Positions 10,890 through 22,610 of a stretch of DNA of 64,000 nt are shown here, one piece after another (the stretch's first letter is position 1; each line of letters opens with the position of its first letter). The DNA lies in assembly GCA_026419785.1 (NCBI GenBank), contig JAODTK010005839.1, positions 1 through 64,000 on the forward strand, given 5' to 3'. This DNA is from Sclerodactyla briareus (lineage: Eukaryota; Echinodermata; Holothuroidea; Dendrochirotida; Sclerodactylidae). The notes under the pieces were generated by a model. That model was given only the letters and a program-made list of their open reading frames with translations. It was not told the DNA's origin and ran no database searches. A program made the position numbers and the translations under genes.

Positions 10890-11480
10890 TCACTCACTCA
10901 CTCCACTCACTCACTTCTTGTAAGGACCTAGCCGCATCAACTCGCCGCTCCCAATCACCCGACCCTCATCCGGGCACATTGTGACAAGGATCTGGGCCTG
11001 ACCCATACCCCCAACTTCAGGGGTATACGCGAAGCAGCGCCAACCAGGCAGTCACCATCCCCATTCCGCCTCTCGAAATCCCGGATAGAACACGGCCCCG
11101 CCAGCGGTAGACAGGATGCGGCGGAGGAGGTAGCCAAGAAGGAATTCGATGCAACAGAGTTCGTCCAAGCCACACTAGAGTTTTCCAAGACTGGCAGCAC
11201 CATGGATATCCGCAGATATGCGTGACCGACAACACCACAACCCCTTATTCAGTGACTTCATGACTTCCATATGCCAGTGCGAGACGTTAAAACCCTCGGG
11301 CTCGCACGGAAACAGGCCACTAATGGACCCGCCGAGGACACAAAAACAATAGACCTCCAGCACATGAATAAACCCAAACGCACGTCCAAATAGGTCAGGG
11401 GTCTGTTCTCAGTTCTGTCCATGTCACTCGGACCCCCATCGAATAACCTCTCGACTGTGTGCCCCATGGCGTCGACCATG
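10890..11480 (-). mobile_element. 5'-truncated LINE: reverse-transcriptase C-terminal region and tail
   Basis: Read on the minus strand, this matches the order of conserved blocks downstream of the reverse-transcriptase domain in a widespread animal LINE type: a VExLxDG...LTYL segment (11,480-11,390), EVMKSLNKG (about 11,275-11,242), SMVLPVL (about 11,210), then the CARM...GRxAA block, and a tail of TGAG-type tetranucleotides (CTCACTCACTCACT on the plus strand at 10,890-10,917). Frames are broken repeatedly, so it is inactive. The plus-strand frame over the same bases also looks protein-like but is an antisense shadow. Confidence 0.75.
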
Positions 11481-11485
11481 GGCTG

Positions 11486-12167
11486 TTATATTAGATTGGA
11501 GAGGTAATGGCAGTAACTAATAAAGCAGTAAAATGTCAGACTAGAGAGGGATACACTGACAGACAAGTATGAATTCGTATGTGTAACAGGTATGAGCAAC
11601 ATGCAGTGTTTTTTACTCTTCACTCGACATGCATACGAGCTGGCCCGGAGACAAATTCCAGGTAGGTAACATGGGTGTGAAGGTGTCAGAATATGTGCGT
11701 GTAACATCAAAAGAATGAGGGCAATCGCTCCCATCACAGGTAGGCGGGGGAAATTTTTCTATCGAGGCTATGGGGAGGTAGGTGGCTGATCCGCAAAGTC
11801 GACTGCTACATGCCTCGCATGTAAACATCGCAAAGTTACCAAAACATTGAGTAATATTTCTACCATTTCTAAATACCAGCGTCAATTCAATATAGGAGCT
11901 TTATCGTTGGAATTGTCGGAGCTGGGCGGTTAACCGAGAATTCACCAAACTCGGTCAGAATCTCTGACTCTCGGATGAAACGCAGCAGAGGGTGCTATTG
12001 CCACCTCCGAATCCATTGCATACAAATTTCGACTGGTCGAAGCTGGTGGCACATCCTGTCTCACACAAACGGGTAAAGAAGTCAGAGGACCACCACAGCT
12101 CACTTCACTATCACAATCTATTCCGAATACAAGAGGATATAAACAGGTGAACCAAGAAGGGTTGGCC
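11486..12167 (-). CDS. Candidate cysteine-rich extracellular frames, possibly Ig-like
   Basis: Two successive minus-strand frames are open. The first, about 12,167-11,966, contains WFTCLYPLVFG and four more cysteines. The second, 11,885-11,613, contains AMFTCEACSS and, about 60 residues later, WNLSPGQLVC; a C...W...C spacing like this resembles the B- and F-strand cysteines of an immunoglobulin-like domain, with the TYSDTFTP segment where the E strand would lie. A competing frame over 11,737-11,486 begins with a signal-peptide-like MMGAIALILLMLHA. Only one of these can be right at each base. Frame changes and absence of clear donors keep this tentative. It lies on the same strand as the membrane exon at 1.9-2.5 kb but 9 kb away. 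Confidence 0.25.
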
Positions 12168-12364
12168 CACTACGCCGCTCGAAGAGCATTTTAAACACAG
12201 AGTAGGAAAGCGACGGAAGGCCGGAATAGAGGAAACATAGAAAACTCTAACGAATTCCCGCATCCGCTCAGATCCAATGTGGACTTCACGAGACGCTAAT
12301 TGCTGCGGCGCGCAGTGTCAACGCGTCATGATAATCTTCAAAGCATTGTCGAGCACTGAAAGGA
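12168..12364. other. No feature recognised
   Basis: Spacer before the left edge of the large direct duplication; nothing definable. Confidence 0.5.
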
Positions 12365-12383
12365 GTGTAACCCCTTTGTAGTT

Positions 12384-12406
12384 ATTTTTTTTTTTTTTTT
12401 TTTTTT

Positions 12407-12439
<33 letters not shown>

Positions 12440-12486
12440 TTTTTTTTCTTTTTTTTTTTTTTTTTTGTTTTTTTTTTTTTTTTTTT
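12384..12486. repeat. Poly-T tract with rare interruptions
   Basis: About 100 bases are almost all T with isolated G, A and C. The matching position in block B (near 57,062) has only a normal TTATTGCAGTCCC junction, so the tract is specific to block A and may be an assembly or base-calling artefact. Confidence 0.8.
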
Positions 12487-14015
12487 ATGCGTCCTGAGAA
12501 TTTTTTTTGCAGTCTTTTCCCAGATCAGGAAAATAAGTCCCCTTATTCAGTCAGCTGAGATGACACTAACTCTAAGCCGAGCAGTAGATACCATGCGACA
12601 AATCGAGGTCCTGGGTCTGATGGACTCCACTCATACCGTCCCTTGGATGCCGCCAACCGATCCCAGGAGAACATCCAAGCCCCCGACTGCTCTAACCCTC
12701 CCTCGAATGCCTCGATAATAGGCTTGTCGCAATCTTACAGGTGGTTTCGAGTCACCAGAGATTCAAAACCATCCATGTCGATTTCCAGGCAATGGTGGCT
12801 CAAGCAAATGTTAAAGTCCTCAAAAAAAACCCTGTCCAGCAGGCCCCTTCAATCAGATTCATCATCAAGATAATCCGCCTCGAATCCGTCTTGACAGCTG
12901 AGCATCGAACGGTTCCGATTTAACGTTGTTTCCTCCGATCGCTCCAGCGGGAAGGCTCCTGTTGTCAAGTCTTTCTTTATTGCACTCACAGATACGCCGA
13001 CCATACGCTTCCGGATGCAGATGCAGGGAATGAAGTCTGTCTATCCCTGTGAAGGTCTCGTTCCCGAATTATTCTCGAATTGCCGGCCCGGTCTTCGCCT
13101 CTCGAGAACGAGACCGCCATACCTACATTGTATAGACTCAAGATGCGAGATGGTCTCGGTCTCGCCATTCGGGTCCTCGACTACACATCCTGTCTTACCA
13201 TCCCTCTGACTCTTCACAATTGGACATCCTCTTGTCTTGTCGTTCTCAGTGGCAATTACTGACTGGTCAAACATTCAATCATAATATCCCCAGTGAGAGT
13301 CGTGGATCTGTCTGTCCAACATTCCATAATAACTTGATACCAAATTTATATAGCGCCTAAATTACAGAGGTGTTCGAAGGCGATTTTTAACTAGACACAT
13401 GCCGGCGGGTAAACGCCAACAGCGTTATCCCACCTCGCGATCATTTGGTGAAGATAGTTATATAGTTTGCCATTGGATGGCATATTGAATAATAATGATA
13501 ATGCTAGCTTTTATCTAGTGGCAATTTTCATCACACCGCGAATGTAGTCTCAACGCGCTTTACTTTCATTTTCCCTGGTCATAGGAAACAGGATACGCAC
13601 TCTGACATCCCGGAGGTCATGGCTGCCCAAGGGGCCGGTTGTGCTCAGTTCCTTGCAGGTCCCCAATGAACCCCCTGGGTAGAGATTAGTAGTGGAGAGG
13701 CGAAGCATCTGGCTCAGCCGTACAGGTACTACCGGGAAAAACTTGTCTGGCGTTACTGGGAATCGAACTCTCGCAATTAAATTTGATGTTCCCATAGTAC
13801 ATTCATTCGGATTGTTTGCATTGTTTCATGTTTGGCTCCTACCGGCAGGAATTGACAACGCCTTAGCATTGTGTCCTAGGCATAACCTCAAATGCCCTCT
13901 GCCGAACAACCTAACATTCCGACTTTTATTTCGGAACGCAGTGACTTTTGTGCGAAAATATGTCGTTTTGTGAGTTTGTATTTTGAAATGTTTTTTTTCC
14001 CGTAAGCAGTGTCCG

Positions 14016-14037
14016 AGGCTTTCCGTGTCGGAAGCCT
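14016..14037. other. Hairpin kept in both duplicate blocks
   Basis: AGGCTT(T)CCG-TGT-CGGAAGCCT forms a tight stem with a three-base loop; block B has the perfect version GGCTTCCG-TGT-CGGAAGCC at 58,918-58,936. It is followed in both by the same TAGCTACCTCGCCTAACACTG sequence (split in pieces). No RNA family is recognised. Confidence 0.6.
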
Positions 14038-14209
14038 AGCTACCTCGCCTAACACTGCCTTCGTGTTGAGGGGTGTTAGCGTGAGTTCAGGGAGCTCGGC
14101 TAACGTTTTTGTTCGTAGCCCTCCCTTTTGGGATTATTGGAGTGTTGCTCCCCATTCTCGGGAGGGGCCCTTCGGCCGCGCCGCCTAATTATGAGACACA
14201 TTTTTTTAG

Positions 14210-14780
14210 ACCAACAGTTCCCCACACCTACCAATTTGATTTGGCAAACTTTATATTCGTGTAATTTTATACCTTGGTGACTTTGAAATAGCCTTCACTT
14301 CTTCCGGGACCAATTATAGTCCCACCACCTACCCAGTTTCGTGAAAATCAGACGCAACGTTCCGAAATAATGCGCAATTGGTCGGATTAAGCGTGACTTT
14401 GACCTCTGATGACTCCGCATGTCCCTCCACTTTTCCCCGGGACCAAACATCGTCCACACCTAACTAAGTTTCATTGAAATCCGACAAACTTTTGTAACTC
14501 ACTTTAAATTTGACCTCTGGTGACCTAGAAATGACCTTCACTTTTTTTCGGACCAAACTGACCCACCTACAAGTTTCGTGGAAATTACACCAACTTGAAA
14601 AAGGCGCAAATTATGGAAGTAGCGTGACTTTGAACTCTGTGACCCCAAATGTCTACACTTTTTCCGGACCAAACATCGTCCACACCTACTAGTTTCATTG
14701 AAATCCGATAAACTTTTTTAACTCGCGTAATTTGACCTCTGGGGACTAGAAATTACCGTACTTTTTTCGGGACCAACATA
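14210..14780 (+). repeat. Tandem array of 'GTGACCT...GGACCAAAC...TTTCGTGAAAATC' units
   Basis: The unit runs through GTGACTTTGACCTCTG, a CACTTTTTCCGGGACCAA block and a GTTTCATGAAAATCCGAC block, with two alternating versions, and repeats about four times. Block B has only about one unit at 59,120-59,310, so the array has expanded or contracted since duplication. Confidence 0.8.
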
Positions 14781-14792
14781 AGCTGCTTTTAC

Positions 14793-15998
14793 TAGGCACG
14801 CGAATGCGCGAATAGGCGAATAGGCGAAACGACAGGCGATTTCCCAGAAGGCAAATCGCGTGTCGCGTGTCGCGCGGGTATTTACTAGGCACGCGAATCG
14901 CGACTGCGCGAAATAAATTCGCAGGGAACAACAACTAATGAGTCGGCTATTTAGCGCGAAAACCGGACCAAACACATGGCGCTCGTAAAGCACCTCAATT
15001 TAGGCCCGATGTCATTTTGCCTCAGGATATTCCTCCTCATTGAAGAAAAATACAGAGGAGACGCCGTTCACCCATTTGACGACAACGACTGTATGCTATG
15101 GGCCTATAGGACGATATATGACTATGGGCATGTATGTCCCTTCTATACTTTCCCAACTAAATTGGCGAAACACTCCTTTAAACAAATAGTGATGTACGCT
15201 CCCATGAAGTGGTGCGTTGTGATCATCACTCCATTTCACTCCATCGTAGAAAATCTTTCGCCTCTTATAGGAGCACACTTCACTCTTCTAGAGTGAATTC
15301 GAAGTGTGCTGAATGACCACTCCAATGTTTTTCCATAGAGAGCACGATTACGGATCTTTCGTCCATTATAGAGTGATACCGTACTTCACTCTATTAGAGT
15401 GAAATTTCGCATTCTACATTCGAGATTGCTGAGTGCCTAACCCTTCATTAGAGTGAAATTCACTCTTGAGTTTTTAGTGAGCATGCATGAGTGACGTGGG
15501 TTATAATCGACATGGCATGACATTTTTCCGAGCTGACGTTGTTCAGTAGTTTTTGGTTATTTCTTGCCATGGGTGGGTCAGAAGCTAGACTATACATTCC
15601 CCGCGCGGGGCGGGTGCGATTCCCGGAGTAGAACTATCCAACCCGATTGCGGAAAATTCCCGAGACCTCGGGGAAAAATCCCACCGATCATGTTAATAAA
15701 ACGCTTTACAATCCATCATGCCGTCGATTCGAACATCTGGCACAGTTAGAATACTGCAATAGACTATGTAGGCTTATTTACAGGCGGAATAACGGGAATT
15801 GCACGATGTATGTGACACGAATGCCTCTTTTGAGCAAAATACGACATTTCTCAGTATACGGTGTCCCATTTGACGTTCCATATCGGTCATAACTCGCTAT
15901 CTGTCGCGCGCGACACGCGATATGATTGTCACCGGACAATTCGGGTTTTTTCACGACCCGCGACAACAAAATCCGCACATTCGCGGATCGCGTGCCTA
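14793..15998. mobile_element. 1.2-kb DNA transposon with TAGGCACGCGA inverted repeats
   Basis: The left end reads TAGGCACGCGAATGCGCGAAT from 14,793; the right end read backwards from 15,998 gives TAGGCACGCGATCCGCGAATG. Block B lacks the whole stretch, which supports insertion. A second TAGGCACGCGAATCGCGA sits at about 14,883, so a nested or duplicated end is likely. Flanking TA may be the target duplication. No transposase frame is evident, so it is presumably non-autonomous. Confidence 0.65.
15279..15467. repeat. Cluster of TTCACTCT/AGAGTGAA palindromes
   Basis: TTCACTCT-TCT-AGAGTGAA at 15,279-15,297 and TTCACTCT-ATT-AGAGTGAA at 15,385-15,403 are perfect palindromes apart from the spacer; a third arrangement (AGAGTGAAATTCACTCT) lies at 15,450-15,466. 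They sit inside the 1.2-kb element and are absent from block B. Confidence 0.75.
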
Positions 15999-16440
15999 AT
16001 ATGACCCATATAAATCAACACGGTAGCGAAAAAGAGTCTAGTAAAATGCACCTATAGTCCCCACCTACCAGTTTGTGGAAATCTGACCAACTTTTGGAAA
16101 TTTGCGCAATTATGCAAATTAGCTTGACCCTGCAGTGCGGCGACTTTCGAACCCATCTGAAATTTCACCATGGCGGACAGGGTGGGGCCCAAGTTTCGCT
16201 CAAACTCCAGTGTTGGAAGAGTTATGCGCTAACGGAAAAATCTTCCAATCGTGAAAAATTAAGTGCAAATTAGCGACCCCGTTTATGTGTGCGACGCCCC
16301 CGCTTTTGAACCCATACGACCTTTCACTAAGGCAACATGTGCCAATGTTCGGCTCAACGGACAATTGTCGGAGTTTTGCGCTAACAATAACGCGCGGACG
16401 CGGACGCGGATGCGGCAGAGACGGCGCAGCCAAACCATAA

Positions 16441-16459
16441 TATCCCCGAAGTGGGGATA
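16441..16459. other. Short perfect hairpin
   Basis: TATCCCC-GAAGT-GGGGATA is a 7-bp stem with a 5-base loop. The block B equivalent (about 59,625) has a weakened version, so the stem is not strictly maintained. Confidence 0.6.
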
Positions 16460-18420
16460 TAATTAGACGCATGAAACGATAATAAACAGAACAGTGGTAC
16501 TGAAGGATAGAATAGGATAACAATGCAAAGCGAGAGAAAAAGTCGGAGAGGTAGTAAAACAAAAAACTAAAAATAATACTCGCAAATAGTTACACGATCA
16601 ACTATTGAGAAAATACGGTTTGGTATCAAAATACATTTTCAATATTCACAAGAACAAATATATTTTTTCAATATGGCACTAATCTTTGTAAGTTCGTTAC
16701 AATTCTCAGGTAAAGAGCCTAAAGTCAACGACGTCTACAAATAGCTCTCGAGAAAACTTGTGACTCAAGGGTACTATTTTCACCAGACATGGTTTCCATT
16801 GGGATGAAGGTGTTCTTGAGTCTTGAGAAGGAATCATTAGGCAACATAGGAATGAATACTTACGACTCAAAGGCATTGAACAGGTAGTTGAAGGCAATTC
16901 CGATATTTTTTCGGACTAATTTATTTTTTCTTTCGAGTTCATGTGTATTCGCGACGAAAAGGCTCTGGAAAGGGTGCACATCACACCACCTTCCTTTATT
17001 TTATTTATACCGTGGATGATCTCAGCTTGTATACTGATTGATTGTCGGTATGCCATATTCCCACCCTATTCTGACCCGTGGGACGGCCCATGCCACTCTT
17101 TCCAGTAAACCAGGGTTCATTAGCTGGACGAATTTTGTTACAGCAGTTGAACCGAATTGCGAAATTGAATTATGGCACTTTTGCTCTTATAAGGGGTAGC
17201 AGCGTTGGGCTGGTGAAATGTCGGTGCCGAGTATTGGAGCTAGAGTTCCTGGCAGTATCGTAACCTGCTCTCGGAGGCGTTTCAAACAAAGTAGGGTGGG
17301 GGGGAGGAATTGGATAAAGTAGGCACTCTAACGTGTCAGGTAGGAAACTTGGCAACCCCACCTCCGACATGCGGCCTGTTCTGATATTTTTTCCCAGGTA
17401 TTAAACACAATGCACTCTCTCGTTTCATTTAACTTGAATCCCCTTTAATCCACGGAATCCCGGTGACAAAAGAATTTGCACATGATCACAGGCTGGGTAA
17501 CTGATCAAAAAAAGTGTCAAAATATCACCCTGCCAGTTATAACAAGGAAGCTATAAATTTCTACACGGCGGCTATAATGCGCCACTGACATGCATGGGCA
17601 ACTCACGTTTCTATTTTCCTTCGCGCATAACCCCGTTCGAGAGACTCGTGACTTCTTGTGATTGAAATTTCCTACCCTGCAAGATTTGAAGGGTTTACTC
17701 TTTCCAATGATTATTGTTACCTATTTCCGAGAATCTCTCCTGCCGTTCATGGCAATCTTTCCATCCATCCTGTTGTTTTCTTGATATCCTGTACACACAT
17801 ACTGGCGGAAGCTATCTTCCGTTCGAATATAACGTGTACACATAGATGTCCATAGGTTCCAGAATATGAGCTGTCCCAAAGCAGGTGTCTGTGCGTATTT
17901 GCGTGCTGACCAAAGATGTGTAGTGATATCGTTATATTCATCCACAGTACCAACTCTGTTATCCCTTGAATCGCACGGAAGTCTTGATGAAATCTTTTGC
18001 ACCAACCACCAATTCAATGTTGAATAAGTTTCCCTCTCCAGATATCGAGATAACAAGTTTCCCCCTCGAGTGACTCATTCAGCGACCTACATGTCTGATG
18101 TAACTTGAATTAATCAATGTAGTGTTCTTCCGATATCCTAATTCGAAGTGGTTCCATTCCTTGCTCGCTTGAACGGGGGAATGAATTGGAACTGGCTCAA
18201 GCGTTAATGGGGTTCTTCCGCTTCATATCCTGTAACCTGTTCACCAATTTGCATTCAGGCCCGATAGATGTTCTATCTATGAAGCTGCTTGCTGCTTCTC
18301 ATCGCCTGATTAACGTGCTGTCTTGTATGTCGTTTTGAGCTACGCCTGTCGGAATGCTCTTGACCTGGCCTGGAAAACCAATAGGGTCTACCTCCTGTAT
18401 CTTATTTCATCAGTGCTTGT

Positions 18421-18562
18421 AGCGAGTCTCATCGGGGTGAGTCAGAGTCCGAGTTCAGAGGCAGGGTGAGTACGAGTCCGAGTCCCATTGTTCCGAGTGT
18501 GAGTCCGCGTCCGAATCCGATTTCAAGTTCCCAATGCATGAGTCGAGTCCGAGTCCACTGAT
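18421..18562 (+). repeat. GAGTCC(G/A) minisatellite, left border of a 3.1-kb insertion
   Basis: Degenerate repeats of GAGTCCGAGTCC, GAGTCAGAGTCC and similar. A related array lies at 21,408-21,533. Block B runs straight across the equivalent position (near 61,915-61,960), so the two arrays mark the borders of sequence present only in block A. Confidence 0.75.
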
Positions 18563-19439
18563 CATGTGCAATTGACACATTTCGATGTTAATTGCACCGT
18601 AATGAGAACTTCAGGGAAGCATTTAATTAGTGATGTACAGGCACACCGGCAAATCCAACACCAAACACAGTAGTAGCTCTAGAGATATAACCAACAACAA
18701 CGGCATGTGAAGAAGAGAAGAACCAAACACCCGTTGTTTGGGAATCTAAAAAAATTTTCTGATCAACTTTTGAAAATGTTCCAATCGCTGAACCACAGTG
18801 CGGAAATAATGAACATATGTGTTTATGTGTCAACTATAGGGGTTAGCATATGTTCAGTGGTTAACATGTTTTAGAGTAGGGCATAGTGAAGAGGATTGCA
18901 TACTGCAGATGCATACACAAAACATTTAGAACAATCGGAAAATATCCAAAGTTGACGATCAATAACATTCCATATTCAGGTTACATGCACACTGAGGGCA
19001 CAGACTAACCCTGAGTTACTGCCTAGTAGCTCTGAACTTTTCCCCTGGCCCGGTCCACACATTCAAGCCCTGTTTTGTTTTGTGCTGTTATGCTATGAAC
19101 CCGACAGCGCCTTCCTTCTAGGATGACTTAAAAGATGTAGAATGATATTCCAGTGTGTGGCTTCAGCAATTCCAAAAAATTTAAAGTTGTGCTCCCTCTA
19201 GTTCGAGTTCAAGTTAATTAGCTTCATCTCACATTCGTATTCAACTGCCAGACGCAATCACATTTATTCGTTATTGGTAAAGTATATGGTTTAGACTATA
19301 CGAATGTACTCCAATTAAGGACTGAGCATGTTGTGTTTCAAATGACACGTTAGGGTAGCATCTCTGATGTAGTTGTTTCTAAAAAAAAAAAAAAAAACTG
19401 TCGGCACAATTTTACGTAGCCAATATTATATGACACAGC

Positions 19440-19665
19440 TCCCAGCAGACGATCCTCCCCACGTGTCCCGTCAGTAGCCTATAGGACCCGGTGGGGGGGC
19501 CTGCGCCACAGGGTCCAACCTCGTAGCTCATGTTAGGGGCAGGTTACCCCAGGGGTTGAGGCAAATGGGTCAGGCTGGGCGCTTGCCCGGAGGTGGCTGG
19601 GTGGATGCGGCTGGCGTGCCTTCTAAGCTGTGCTAACATGAGCGAGTGGGTGAAAGAGTGGGGAG
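19440..19665 (+). mobile_element. LINE 3' end fragment
   Basis: Ends in the same CTTGCCCGGA...GGGTGGATGCGGCT block and GAGCGAGTGGGTGAAAGAGTG tail as the LINE ends at 10,890-11,480 (minus) and 34,284-35,738 (plus). Only the last 200 bases or so are recognisable. It lies inside the block-A-specific insertion. Confidence 0.65.
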
Positions 19666-20574
19666 GTAGTAGTGAGTAATATACAAATGTGGGTCTGCGC
19701 CTGCAAAATCGTATCCTCACAATTTGACACAACAGGTTCATAAAAAACACTTCTTATGGGGACATTCCACACATGCTGAAACTTTTCTATTCACTAGCAG
19801 TCATGAATTGCACCCATACAAAACAGGCTATATTACCTCTCAAGTATTATAATCTAGCTCCATTCCCTGGTGGATACCCTCCCAACCTCATATGATGTGA
19901 CCCTGGCTATCACCTTCCACGTTACGATTGCTAACCCTAATACCCGCCCTTTTCCTCACACTAAACCCTCACACCCCAACATCCAATGTAATTGATATTG
20001 CAAAAGCTGGTTGCCAGTATCACTTTAGGGTGTCATCATGTTATCAGGACAATGTGTTGTTTTTTAGCTCAAAGTTTTAGTATAGCTTTTTAGCCTATTC
20101 ATGGGCCAATTCTGTCCATAATTCACGGTAGCCTATAGGCCAATCTGCGTGAAGAGAACAACGATTGCATTTAACTTAGCTAGGGGTAACAGACTTACGT
20201 TATCTACGGTATGTGATACTTTCGGGTCAATTCAAGACCCTATCACCTCTCCGTCCATGCTTGTTAATTATCGCGCAACAGGTAAACAACAAATAACATA
20301 GAAAAAGAGTTCTCGCCACAGGAGAGAAATTTCAATCACACGAAATGGCAGGGAGTGGGAAAGAAAGTAATATGTAGGAAGTTTGTTAGCACCGAAGAGA
20401 AGACACAACAGAAGAATTGGTATAACCAACAACGCTTTCAAACACACCTATCAAACAATTTCAAGAGCAGCGAATACAGTAGCAGCATCAAACTCCGGAT
20501 TTTTGATTTGCCCGTATACAGAGTATTTTTCTGTATAATTGCGAATGTGGGGTTGGTACAACGAGAATCTTGAT

Positions 20575-20790
20575 CACAAACTGACACTTTCCAAAGAAGA
20601 CTACTCCGCAATGTTCTAAGCATCAGATGGACCAATACAAATTGGGTACCAACGACGCGAACTCTAATGATGTGTGACCAATCAACTCCCTTGGTCTTCC
20701 GTAAGTAGCACAGAGAAGTTGAGATTTTTTGGTCACGTCGGAGACTCCAAGAAGAAGCCCAGAGAAGATCGCTCCTAAGAGAAGCAATTG
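20575..20790 (+). mobile_element. LINE fragment (post-RT region, decayed)
   Basis: The plus-strand translation shows RRLLRNVLSIRWTNTNW and, in a shifted frame at 20,716-20,739, KLRFFGHV. These match the order of the LRRILxIRW and RLRWFGHV blocks found after the reverse-transcriptase domain in several animal LINE clades. Flanking sequence is not recognised. Confidence 0.55.
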
Positions 20791-21407
20791 AGATGACCTA
20801 AAGCCAGTTGGGCGACCTGTCACTTACTTTGTTGGAAAATCAAATCGCAACTTCAGGGACATCAACATTAAAGTTTCGAGGAAGCATAAACCTTGCGCAA
20901 GATGTGATACGTTGTCGGAGATTGATCACTGAGCAGGTTCGGATAGACGAGACTCAACTACTATACTACTACTGCCACAGGAGTTTCACTGCAAAAGCAA
21001 AAACAAAACAACAGTTAAAAAACACTAGAAAAAAAAAAAACTAAAAATCTTACACCAACCTAGAAGTATGCTATGTGCATTAATACCGGTTCATGATTTG
21101 ACGATTGAGTGTTTGAGTACTGCAATATCTTGCCAAACGTAAATGGAAATCGTGCAGACTTTATCCAGGAGTGTGACAAACAGTGGTGAGCATGAATCTA
21201 TTTCGTTATCTTCAGTCGGTTTTATGGCGCGCCCTCAGATGAATATATCTGAGACGCTTGCTCAGCCTGAAAACTCCATGATGATAGGCTGCAATAATGG
21301 AAAAATTGCACAATACCTACAATTCTATTCCTTTGAATTAACAAAATGAATTATAAAAAATAAAAATATGAAGACTCATCTCTGAACTCATGCTGAAAAA
21401 GCCCGAA
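20791..21407. other. Rest of the block-A insertion, nothing recognised
   Basis: AT-rich sequence with an A-run near 21,030. The 78-codon frame starting at 20,808 has no independent support. Confidence 0.5.
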
Positions 21408-21533
21408 GTTCTGAGTCCGGACAGGTGAATCCGAGTCCTGAGTCCGGTCCTTGATGGTGAGTCCGGACTCGAGTCTGAGTCACGAGTCCGGAGTCATGAG
21501 TCTTGGAGTCCGGACTTGAGTCTGCGTCCGGAT
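21408..21533 (+). repeat. GAGTCCGGA minisatellite, right border of the 3.1-kb insertion
   Basis: Repeats of the form GAGTCCGGACTCGAGTCTGAG. Homology with block B resumes just after it (about 21,560 with 61,965). Confidence 0.75.
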
Positions 21534-22610
21534 GAGTACTAAATCATGTTATTTCAGAACGTCTAACGTTGAAAGCTGATGGAAGCTTGTGTTTCTCGGA
21601 TATCGAGTTCACAAGCGTTTTCATTGTTCGCCTCGGATGAAATGATATAAAAAAAAACAATATATTTTTTCTTCCATATTTCAACCAATTTTTACCCTAA
21701 TTTTTACATTCATGGACGTTTGCGTTCTGGAAATACAACACATCTACACGCGGAGAATAAGTACATACCTCGCTTGCTTGACGGCTATAGGTTTACTTTC
21801 GCGGTGAAAATCGAAAAATGCCGATTTTGGAGGGTGGGCTGGGGTTGGGTTTCCGATTGTATGATTTTCTAATTGATGCAAAATTGTTATGCCGGATGGG
21901 TAACGAAGGTAAACACTCGGTTTCTTGTTTTTGTTATGATGTTTTTATAGTATATCTGAGGATTGAATGGTACGAGAATGAAGGATACATCGGAAGATTA
22001 CTCCGTGAATATAACTAGCAGTGCCTTGAGATGGTCGGTGATTTGACAAACAAGGGGCAAGACGAATTCCGCGGGACTAACCGAAATGTTGTTCGTACCG
22101 ATAAGACACTGAAAATGTCACACCAGACTTGCTAGAAAAAGTTTCTCCGCAGTTTTTCCTGTAGTATTGTATCAGGAACTATTCGATGAGTAGGCGTTGC
22201 ATACTTATTCAACGTAGGTGGTGAATAAACGGCAATCATACTCGCCAACGAAATAATAACTCACTGACAAAAGAAGACATCCATTGTGTTGGTCGATCGA
22301 AATTCAATGAGTGGGGTCTGGATGAGTGCATTCACGTGATTAGAAAACAAAATGCGAACCGATGAATAAAACATATTTTGGTATTCAGTTTGGGGTACAA
22401 AGTTAAAGAGATCAGGATGACAATTATGTGGGATCATTCAGAACCAAGGTTCAGTCCCGGATGATATGTTATGTTACTAGTTTAGTGGAACGGGTGGATA
22501 AAAACGTCGCTTGGGCATAACAACTTACACGGCAGGTCCAGAATCAAACCTGGAGTGTTGAACAACGCAGGAGCCTTCAGTGATAACGTTATCTGATGCC
22601 CCTCAGTTAA

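Noticed and set aside
10933-11224. Plus-strand frame of about 97 codons with protein-like wording (DAAEEVAKKEFDATEFVQATL).
   Set aside because: The opposite strand matches the conserved block order of a LINE reverse-transcriptase C-terminal region and its TGAG tail; this frame is antisense.
13740-13900. tRNA-like wording on the minus strand (GAGAGTTCGATTCCCAG, and AATGCTAAGGCGTTG further upstream).
   Set aside because: The boxes are far apart and in an unsuitable order for one tRNA, and block B has them eroded; at most an old SINE piece.
20355-20573. Plus-strand 72-codon frame before the LINE fragment.
   Set aside because: It does not match the LINE block order and has no other support.
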